From positions 66,370 to 130,369 of the forward strand of contig DAOUME010000015.1 of assembly GCA_034411995.1 (NCBI GenBank): a DNA stretch of 64,000 bases, given 5' to 3'. This DNA comes from JAUVXJ01 sp034411995. Lineage in GTDB: Bacteria > Chloroflexota > Anaerolineae > UBA7937 > B3-Chlor. The notes under the pieces were generated by a model. That model was not told the origin of the DNA. It did no database searches and saw only the letters and a list, made by a program, of their open reading frames with translations. Shown piece by piece: positions 23,501 to 32,182 of the stretch; the first letter of the stretch is position 1, and each line of letters begins with the position of its first letter. The position numbers were made by a program, and so were the translations under genes.

Positions 23501-24031
23501 CTACTGCGATTGACCGACGCTCAGGATGGTGTCCTTTCTGCGATCGAGCGTGGTGTTCAACTCCTGCAAGAGCAGCAGGGCGTCGTTGGCTACGCTTCTT
23601 AGCTCCTCCCCGGCCATGGCCGCGATAGCCAGCTTGTCCATCTTTTCGGCCAGTTGATCCACCGATACGGTGAGGGCACTGTCGTACATGTACAGCGCGT
23701 CCAGGTGCTCTTCCTTGACCCTCACGGCGTCGAAGAGGCCGGCGAATCCGTACTCCGCCACCTTCAGCCGATCGATGAGCAACTGAAGCTGGAGCATCAC
23801 TCTCTCCAGGAGGCCCAGGTCCTCCAGCTTGCCCTCGCTGGCCAGGTGGTTCTGGACGTTAGCCAGCTTCCCCCTCTGCTCCATGAACCGCTCTGAGAGA
23901 TGGAGTCGCAGGAGCTTGTCGGCCTCCCGGCGCATCTCTTTCTCTTTGTAGCCATGGTAGCCGGGGATCTTGCCCACCAGCTTCTCCAGCGCACCGCGGG
24001 CATCCGATACCGTACTTCTCAAATCCTCCAT
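23501..24031 (-). CDS. Helical protein of unknown function next to the SPFH gene
   Basis: A 176-residue, largely alpha-helical cytoplasmic protein that I cannot place in a named family. KLVGKIPGYHGYKEKEMRRE near the N-terminus is its most distinctive stretch. The remainder is amphipathic heptad-like helix, ending LLLQELNTTLDRRKDTIL. The ATG at 24031 has AGGAGGT nine bases upstream; the frame extends 42 codons further but without support. It ends 30 bp before the SPFH gene, and this pairing suggests a shared complex at the membrane. Confidence 0.75.
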   Translation of the reverse strand: MEDLRSTVSDARGALEKLVGKIPGYHGYKEKEMRREADKLLRLHLSERFMEQRGKLANVQNHLASEGKLEDLGLLERVMLQLQLLIDRLKVAEYGFAGLFDAVRVKEEHLDALYMYDSALTVSVDQLAEKMDKLAIAAMAGEELRSVANDALLLLQELNTTLDRRKDTILSVGQSQ

Positions 24032-24506
24032 CTCGCGTCCACCTCCTGTCTCCTCACTTGCCTGCACCCAGCCTCTATGAATTATACCTGATCTGAGCTC
24101 AAAAGGTAAGTGCTCTCCGGAGAATACAGGCACACCGCCGGACTCCAGCTTCGACACGGCCCTGGGCCTGTTGAAGAGATGCTTCGCTTCGCAGATTCTT
24201 CGCTCTGCTCAGAAGGACAGTGGCGTCGCCTGTCTGCTGCTCGCTGCCTCCCGGCTTCCATAGGGCAAACTCAAGTTTGCCCTACGCGGTGGGGCGAAGC
24301 ACGCCCAGGGACTTCCAACAGCGCAACCGGTCTCGTCGCCGCCCTGCCCACGTGTCCCGCATGGCGGCGAAGTCCATCCTCTGCCAGATTGGTCATCGTG
24401 GGAGAGGAGAGGGTCTCAGAAGAGATTCTTCGCTTCGCTCAGAATGACACGGAGTGGCCCAGAAGGGCCGTGAGCGTCGCGTGCCTGCTGCTCGTTGCCT
24501 CCCGGC
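24032..24506. repeat. Gene-free spacer with an imperfect ~88-bp direct repeat
   Basis: About 475 bp without a gene. One copy runs from about 24172 to 24258 and a second from about 24420 to 24508. They share GAAGAGAT, CTTCGCTTCGC, GCTCAGAA and, at the end, CTGCTGCTCG(C/T)TGCCTCCCGGCT. The second copy reaches the stop codon of rsmD. CTTCGCTTCGCTCAGAATGACA is a word often seen in dispersed intergenic repeats of bacteria. Confidence 0.65.
24261..24284. repeat. Palindromic TAGGRCAA element, copy 1
   Basis: TAGGGCAAACT (24261-24271) and AGTTTGCCCTA (24274-24284) form an 11-bp inverted repeat with a 2-bp centre. It resembles two further palindromes near 28.3 and 28.7 kb. Confidence 0.7.
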
Positions 24507-25052
24507 TCATCGCGCGACGTAAAAACAGAGCATGGTGCTGCCGTACCTGCGCCGCTCGGTAGGCACCAGGTTCTCCAGCTCCAGCTCCTGGAACTCCTTG
24601 GGATGGATCTGGGCCATCGCCAGGCCCCGGGGCGCCAGCAGGGCCGTCTCGTCCAGAGCCAACAGCGTCTCCAGCCACAGTTCCTTGTACTGAGGCGGGG
24701 CGATGTAGATCAGGTCGAACGGTTCCAGGTCTTCCTTTCTCAGGTAGGCGAAGACGTCAGCCCGGACGACCCGGGCCCTGTCCTTCAGCCCGGTGTGCGT
24801 CAGGTTGTCTCTGATGGTGGCCACGGCCTGTCTCCGCTGGTCCACGAACACCGCGAAGCTGGCCCCCCGGCTCAAGGCCTCGATGCCCACGCTCCCGGTG
24901 CCCGCAAACAGGTCCAGAAAGCGCGCGCCCACCACCAGGTCCCCCAGTATTCCAAAGAGCGCCTCTTTCACCCTCTCCCCGATGGGGCGGGTGGAAGACC
25001 CGGAGACCATCTTCAGGCGCCGACCTTTCGCCTCCCCCGCAATCACTCTCAT
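24507..25052 (-). CDS. rsmD: 16S rRNA (guanine(966)-N(2))-methyltransferase RsmD
   Basis: A 181-residue SAM methyltransferase that modifies G966 of 16S rRNA. MRVIAGEAKGRRL and TRPIGERVKEALFGIL are the family N-terminus. FLDLFAGTGSVGIEALSRGA is motif I, and VVRADVFAYL marks the adenine-binding region. The catalytic motif reads IAPPQYKELW, where the textbook form is DPPY; the Asp is Ala here. The ATG at 25052 is preferred over a GTG three codons earlier, with GAGGAG eight bases upstream. It follows a membrane protein gene almost without gap. Confidence 0.92.
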   Translation of the reverse strand: MRVIAGEAKGRRLKMVSGSSTRPIGERVKEALFGILGDLVVGARFLDLFAGTGSVGIEALSRGASFAVFVDQRRQAVATIRDNLTHTGLKDRARVVRADVFAYLRKEDLEPFDLIYIAPPQYKELWLETLLALDETALLAPRGLAMAQIHPKEFQELELENLVPTERRRYGSTMLCFYVAR

Positions 25053-25057
25053 GATCC

Positions 25058-25606
25058 TCACTCCTCAGGCCGCGAGGCCGGGAACCTCCCACTCCGTGAG
25101 AAGGAGCGCAGGCGATGACTACGATAGAGACGCCCGGTCACCAAGAGCCAGGCCAGGATGGCTATGCCCCCCAACTCCAGGGGAATGGTCAGGCGATCCT
25201 CCCTCACTACCTCTTTGTAGGCCTCCAGCAACAGCTTCAAGGAGCTCAAATCGCGCCAGTCTCCGAAGCGGTTCCCGAAGAACGGGTGAAACAGGGTGTG
25301 ACGAAAGCGCCACATCCTGTCCGTCAGCAGATGGCTGTTGAAGGCCAGGGCATAGGGCAGCCAGCGCGGCCGGAAGAGGATCGTCCCCACCAGCACGGGC
25401 AGGTGACAGAAGAACAGAGTGTGCGCCCAGGTCTGCCCTGTGCGGTGCCTGGACAATCCGGTCACCGCCAGCGCCTTGTCGCCCAGGTCAGGCGCCAGGG
25501 CCGCCAGGGCCACCAGTCGATAGTCGGCGTCTCTGAACAGGCCTGCCTTGCGCTGAAGCAGCCTGAGGCCGCCCCAGGCGTACGCTAGGTGACCGAGGGG
25601 CAACAT
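25058..25606 (-). CDS. Membrane-bound metal-dependent hydrolase-like protein (YdjM/DUF457-type)
   Basis: A 182-residue membrane protein. MLPLGHLAYAWG at the start and LAALAPDLGDKALA with HRTGQTWAHTLFF (about 35-67) give the His/Asp pattern of YdjM/DUF457 putative membrane hydrolases. Hydrophobic stretches lie at about 67-95 and 145-160. A second His cluster, RFRHTLFHPFFGNRFGDW, occurs near residue 100. No activity is established for the family. It sits between valS (3 bp away) and rsmD and is probably transcribed with both. Confidence 0.75.
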   Translation of the reverse strand: MLPLGHLAYAWGGLRLLQRKAGLFRDADYRLVALAALAPDLGDKALAVTGLSRHRTGQTWAHTLFFCHLPVLVGTILFRPRWLPYALAFNSHLLTDRMWRFRHTLFHPFFGNRFGDWRDLSSLKLLLEAYKEVVREDRLTIPLELGGIAILAWLLVTGRLYRSHRLRSFSRSGRFPASRPEE

Positions 25607-25609
25607 GGG

Positions 25610-28276
<2,667 letters not shown>

Positions 28277-28305
28277 AGTCTCTGGTCCTTTCCACTGCCT
28301 CCCTC

Positions 28306-28331
28306 GTAGGACAAGCTTGGCCTTGTCCTAC
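28306..28331. repeat. Palindromic TAGGRCAA element, copy 2
   Basis: GTAGGACAAG (28306-28315) and CTTGTCCTAC (28322-28331) are perfectly complementary across a 6-bp centre. It lies between the T-box terminator and the valS start codon, so it is transcribed in the valS mRNA leader. Confidence 0.75.
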
Positions 28332-28360
28332 ACTTTTCCTACGAGAGAACGAAGCTGGGT

Positions 28361-28631
28361 AACAGAAAGCCCCTTCCATCTCCAGGACGAAAGGGGCTCT
28401 TTCGCGGTACCACCTCGATTCCGCCGAGGCATAAGCCAGCGACGGCACTCGCCGGGCTGTAACGGACCCACCCGTGGAAGCTTATTTGGCACCAACCCCG
28501 TTCAGCTTCCCGACTCCCAGGCGACCTTCAGCGGCTCTCGTTGCGGGAGGCTCTCAGCCGATGACCTCCCTTCTCTGCCAACTCCAGACCGCCTACTCCT
28601 CCTGATCCAAGTCTTTGAGCTATTTGGAACT
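28361..28631 (-). promoter_or_regulatory. T-box leader (tRNA-Val sensing) of valS
   Basis: Reading leftward from the start near 28631: the Stem I 5' strand contains GGAGTAGG with the AGTA loop-E motif (28597-28594). A distal hairpin, GGGAGG (28570-28565) with CCTCCC (28550-28545), encloses GGCTGAGAG. On the 3' strand TGAAGGTCGCCTGGGAG places GTC, a valine codon, at 28525-28523 as the likely specifier. The conserved T-box AGGTGGTACCGCG is at 28415-28403. The terminator follows: AGCCCCTT (28398-28391) with AAGGGGCT (28375-28368) and TTCTGTT. Binding of uncharged tRNA-Val would favour the antiterminator and valS transcription. Confidence 0.93.
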
Positions 28632-28637
28632 TAAGCA

Positions 28638-28666
28638 AGTCTAGCACACCTCGCGCCAGATGTCAA
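28638..28666 (-). promoter_or_regulatory. Promoter of the valS T-box transcript
   Basis: Reading leftward, TTGACA (28666-28661), a 17-bp spacer and TAGACT (28643-28638). It precedes Stem I of the T-box by a few bases. No gene lies between here and 28852. Confidence 0.88.
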
Positions 28667-28703
28667 GCAACGGCATTCTCCCCTGCCTTCCGCCACCCGC
28701 CAC

Positions 28704-28731
28704 CGTAGGACAACCTTAAGCTCGTCCTGCG
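28704..28731. repeat. Palindromic TAGGRCAA element, copy 3 (imperfect)
   Basis: CGTAGGACAA and its partner CGTCCTGCG form an imperfect inverted repeat related to the elements at 24261 and 28306. Confidence 0.5.
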
Positions 28732-28851
28732 GTTCTGCGCGACGGTGACTAATCGGCCCTGCGGGCAAACCGACCAGCGCCTGTAGCGTCGCGCCACGCG
28801 GTGCCGCTGGAGCGATGGGCCATGTGGAGACTGCCAGCAACCGTGGAAGCC

Positions 28852-29292
28852 TCAGGCCGTCCGGGAACTCCGGCTGGCCAGTCGCGTCTCGCATCTCTCC
28901 AGTTCGATGTTGAGCGCCGCGGCGATGTCCAGCAGTCGCGCCAGCGAGACCGTGCGATAGTCCGTGCTTTCATAGCGCTGGATCTGTTGCCCCTTGAGCT
29001 TCAGCTTTCGCGCGAGCTCTTCTTGCGTCCAGCCGCGAGCGATGCGCGCCTTGATCAAGATTTGCGGCAACTCCTCGAAGCTTCCGGCGACGAGGACATC
29101 CTGAGTCTTCAGCGCATCGTACTCTTCCATCTCCTCCTGGAGCTCACCGATCTGTGCCTCCAATCCAGCGATCACCGCCTCATGTAGGACAGGTTCCAGG
29201 CTCCCCTTAGCGGCCCTGGCGCGCTTGAGTGCCGCATCCAACCGTTTTAGTTGTGCTCTGGTCACACGATACTGTTGCTGGTTCTTGATCAC
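28852..29292 (-). CDS. XRE/HigA-type helix-turn-helix antitoxin-like protein
   Basis: A 146-residue protein. The C-terminal XRE helix-turn-helix is GWTQEELARKLKLKGQQIQR with YESTDYRTVSLARLLDIAAA (about 92-130). The N-terminal half is a charged coiled coil (LDAALKRARAAKGS to LEAQIGELQEEMEEYDAL). I chose the GTG at 29292 because GAGAGGGG precedes it at the right distance and the upstream codons overlap the preceding gene. It lies 94 bp after the DUF6932-type gene on the same strand. Such pairs are found as toxin-antitoxin-like modules in which the XRE protein is the repressor and antitoxin. Confidence 0.82.
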   Translation of the reverse strand: MIKNQQQYRVTRAQLKRLDAALKRARAAKGSLEPVLHEAVIAGLEAQIGELQEEMEEYDALKTQDVLVAGSFEELPQILIKARIARGWTQEELARKLKLKGQQIQRYESTDYRTVSLARLLDIAAALNIELERCETRLASRSSRTA

Positions 29293-29386
29293 AGCGAGTC
29301 CCCTCTCTACCTCTGAAGGCGTCCCCTTCACCCGCCCGGCAAAGGCCGCTTCCAGGCCGTGGTTGGCCGACGGGGCACGGCGCTGG

Positions 29387-29818
29387 TCATAGTTCAACGA
29401 CGAGTACACCCTTGGAACGGCCGTCTCTGTCAACCTGAAAGAAATTCAGGAAGGCCTGCCTCGACCCGCCCTCTACAGAGCTGGACGGAAAGAAATCTAC
29501 GCCGTATCTCTCCTTCATCTGCCGTCTGTGGTCGCTGAAATCCAGGAACACGGCGTCCACCTTGCCCAGGTCGACAGGACTGTCAGCGTCCCAGCAGCCG
29601 TCTACATCGTTAGGAAACTGCCTGTCGGTAACGAAACTGCCGTCGATATACACGCGCTCCACGCCCGCCTCGCGAAGGTTGTGCAGTGCTCGTGTCAGTC
29701 CCCTGAAAAGCCTCGTTCGTACGGGGTTGGCCCTGCCAAACCGTTCTGCGATTTCCTCCAGCGTCGCCCGATGGACTCCCGGGGGCAGGAGCCCATCTTC
29801 GTTCAGATCAGGAATCAT
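29387..29818 (-). CDS. DUF6932-like nucleotidyltransferase-fold protein (putative toxin)
   Basis: A 143-residue protein. DGSFVTDRQFPNDVDGCWD (about 60-78) has the G-S-x(9)-D-x-D pattern of minimal nucleotidyltransferases (MNT), and VDAVFLDF is a candidate third acidic strand. The remainder, with DLNEDGLLPPGVHRATLEEI at the start, matches proteins annotated DUF6932. The first gene of a two-gene unit with the XRE protein, it is the probable toxin partner by analogy with HEPN/MNT modules; toxicity itself is inference. The promoter places the start site only about six bases before its ATG. Confidence 0.75.
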   Translation of the reverse strand: MIPDLNEDGLLPPGVHRATLEEIAERFGRANPVRTRLFRGLTRALHNLREAGVERVYIDGSFVTDRQFPNDVDGCWDADSPVDLGKVDAVFLDFSDHRRQMKERYGVDFFPSSSVEGGSRQAFLNFFQVDRDGRSKGVLVVEL

Positions 29819-29830
29819 TCCCTAATAACA

Positions 29831-29859
29831 AGTATACCACAATCCCATTGTTGTGTCCA
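29831..29859 (-). promoter_or_regulatory. Promoter with internal operator for the toxin-antitoxin-like unit
   Basis: Reading leftward, TGGACA (29859-29854), 17 bp, TATACT (29836-29831). The spacer contains ACAATGGGATTGT (29851-29839), a palindrome ACAAT-N3-ATTGT ideally placed for an autorepressing XRE protein. The rest of 29819-30083 holds no gene. Confidence 0.75.
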
Positions 29860-30083
29860 GCACTGAGACACCAATTTTGTTGTAGCCCTGCCAGCACATC
29901 CTTTCGCCGGGACTGCGCCCTGATCCCCCCGCGTCGCAATGGGAGCCCTGCGTGTCGCCGAAGACATCCCTCGTCCACGGGACACCCCTGCCGTAGCACG
30001 GCGGTGGCCGATCCACACTGCCCAGAGCAGGGTCGCCACCATTTCGACTTTCGCTTGACAGACCGATCAGCCTGTTGAGTGCC

Positions 30084-31250
30084 TCAAGCGCTCCTCAAGG
30101 CGAGCAACGCATCCCTCATCCTGTCCAGCGCCTCCGTCAACCTCCAGCGCGGGCAGCCAAAGTTCAGCCGCACGAACCCCTCGCCGCCCCGGCCGAACGT
30201 GGCGCCGTCGTTCATGGCCACCCTGGCCTCTTTTTTGAGGAAGAACTCGTGGGGGTTGCCGGGGATACCAGCTTCGTGGCAATTCAGCCAGGCCAGATAC
30301 GTTCCCTCGGGCCTGCTCATGCTGACCCCTGGCAGGTGTGCTTCCACATACTGCACCACAAGGTCGAGGTTGGCCTCCAGATAGGCCAGCACCTCGTCCA
30401 GCCACGGTTGCCCATCGCGGTAGGCTGCCAGCGCTCCCGTGTATCCCATCACGTTGATCCCGTGGACCAACCCGGTATGGGTTTCTTTCAGCGTCTGGCG
30501 CAGCTCCGGGTTCTGGACGATGGCCAGCGAACACTTGAGGCCGGGAACGTTGAAGGTCTTGCTGGGCGCCATCAAGGTAATAGTCCGGTCGGCAACCTCG
30601 GGCGCCAAAGTCGCCATCGGCAGATGATGGCTGCCCCCCAACAGGAGATCGCAGTGGATCTCGTCCGAGCAGATGAGGATGTCATGGCGGAGGCAGAGCT
30701 CGGCCATCTGTGCCAGCTCCTCGCGCCGAAACACGCGCCCCACGGGATTGTGGGGGTTGCAGAGGATGAAGATGCTGGTCCGGTCGGTGATGGTCCGCTC
30801 GAACAGGTCGAAGTCAACCTCGTGACGCCCGTCGGCGCAGCGCGTCAGTTCCATCTCGTCGTTGGTCATACCGGCGCCGCCGGGGGCGTAGAGCATCGGA
30901 TAGTAGACCGGCGTCTGAAGCAACACACCGTCGCCACGAGACCCGAAGGCGTGACAGACCAGGTTGAAGGCGGTCACCACTCCCGGGAAGAAGAGCACCT
31001 CCTCAGGTGAGACCGCCCAATCGTAGAGGCGCTGGAGGCGTTCCACGACCACTTCCCGCAGCTCCGGAGGATCCCACCCATAACCGAACACTCCATGCTC
31101 GACACGTTCGTGCAGGGCGCGGATAACCGGCTCAGGCGATCTGAAATCCATGTCCGCCACCCACATGGGCAGCACGTCCTCGTCGTAACGGTTCCACTTC
31201 ACGCTTTCGGTGTGACGCCTGTCAATACACTGGTCGAAATCATAGGCCAT
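30084..31250 (-). CDS. MalY/PatB family pyridoxal-phosphate aminotransferase / C-S lyase
   Basis: A 388-residue fold-type-I PLP enzyme of the MalY/PatB group, often cystathionine beta-lyases acting in methionine synthesis. MWVADMDFRSPEPVIRAL and FGYGWDPPELREVVVERL are N-terminal hallmarks. NPHNPVGRVFRREEL binds PLP, DEIHCDLL holds the conserved Asp, and TLMAPSKTFNVPGLK contains the Schiff-base Lys. Length is typical. It is followed 4 bp before by, and co-directional with, a PIG-L deacetylase gene upstream, so the two form an operon. The exact substrate is not resolved. Confidence 0.92.
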   Translation of the reverse strand: MAYDFDQCIDRRHTESVKWNRYDEDVLPMWVADMDFRSPEPVIRALHERVEHGVFGYGWDPPELREVVVERLQRLYDWAVSPEEVLFFPGVVTAFNLVCHAFGSRGDGVLLQTPVYYPMLYAPGGAGMTNDEMELTRCADGRHEVDFDLFERTITDRTSIFILCNPHNPVGRVFRREELAQMAELCLRHDILICSDEIHCDLLLGGSHHLPMATLAPEVADRTITLMAPSKTFNVPGLKCSLAIVQNPELRQTLKETHTGLVHGINVMGYTGALAAYRDGQPWLDEVLAYLEANLDLVVQYVEAHLPGVSMSRPEGTYLAWLNCHEAGIPGNPHEFFLKKEARVAMNDGATFGRGGEGFVRLNFGCPRWRLTEALDRMRDALLALRSA

Positions 31251-31254
31251 GGTT

Positions 31255-31983
31255 TCAGGCTTCCTCTCCCTGGTCAGCCCTGGGCGGCGGCGCGAAGGTG
31301 ATGACCCGGTAGCTCTCCGCGTGCGCTAACCCCTTCTCCTGACCCACCTCCGCGCTCCACTTCCGAATCATCTCCGTGGGGTCCCAGTCCCCGATCTGGC
31401 TGGTGTGCTGTCTGAGCGCCGCGATCTTCCGCTCGATAGTCTCCGTCACGTCTATCCACACGTTGGCCTGGTCATTGCCGTAGACGTAGAGCTGGCGCAC
31501 GCGATGAGGGGCGCCCACCTCAGGCCACAGCAAGGGCATCTCGCTCGCCGGCGCCACGGCATCGATCGCCGCTTGCGCTGCCGCGCGATGGTCGGGATGG
31601 TTGATGTATTCACCATCCACGAACAGGCGCGTCGGATCCCAGCAAATGACGACCTCCGGCCTGTATTGACGTATGACACGCACCAGCTCCCGTCGCAGAT
31701 CGAGCGAGGGCTCGAGCTGGCCATCGTCGTACCCCAGGAAGACCACCTCGCTCACGCCGAGCGTGACGCACGCAGCACGTTGCTCCGCCCGGCGAATACC
31801 CGCCAGCTTCTCTCGAGTGATGCCCGCCTCGTGGGAACCTGCGTTGCCGTCGGTGCAGACCACGTAGGTCACCTGGCAGCCTTCCTTCACCCACGATGCC
31901 ACCGTGCCGCCCACGGTGAACTCGGCATCGTCAGGGTGCGCGACGATCACCATGGCAGACTGAGGCACACCACGATCTTGCAT
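31255..31983 (-). CDS. PIG-L family deacetylase
   Basis: A 242-residue zinc-dependent N-deacetylase of the PIG-L/MshB/BshB family. The metal motif AHPDDAEFTVGG is at about residues 15-26, and TDGNAGSHEAG is the following conserved loop. The distal His is in EYINHPDHRAAAQA (about 125-138). Such enzymes remove acetyl groups from GlcNAc conjugates, for example in low-molecular-weight thiol synthesis. The start ATG has GGAGGTG at a good distance. It is directly upstream of the PatB-like gene, which might suggest linked sulfur metabolism, but this is only inference. Confidence 0.92.
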   Translation of the reverse strand: MQDRGVPQSAMVIVAHPDDAEFTVGGTVASWVKEGCQVTYVVCTDGNAGSHEAGITREKLAGIRRAEQRAACVTLGVSEVVFLGYDDGQLEPSLDLRRELVRVIRQYRPEVVICWDPTRLFVDGEYINHPDHRAAAQAAIDAVAPASEMPLLWPEVGAPHRVRQLYVYGNDQANVWIDVTETIERKIAALRQHTSQIGDWDPTEMIRKWSAEVGQEKGLAHAESYRVITFAPPPRADQGEEA

Positions 31984-32182
31984 GCTTCTTCACCTCCTTC
32001 TTTACCCAACAACAGCACGGCCCCCGACCGCCCGTCAAGTGGCTGTCCCGAGGGTCCCGCCTAACCCGCTGCCCCACGCTGCCGGGTCTGGCAGTGTGGG
32101 GCAGGCGAAGAACCCTTGATTCCAAGAATGGGGCAGGGAACCTTGCTCCGAGGGTACTATCATCTCCAAGGGGGGAAGGTGT

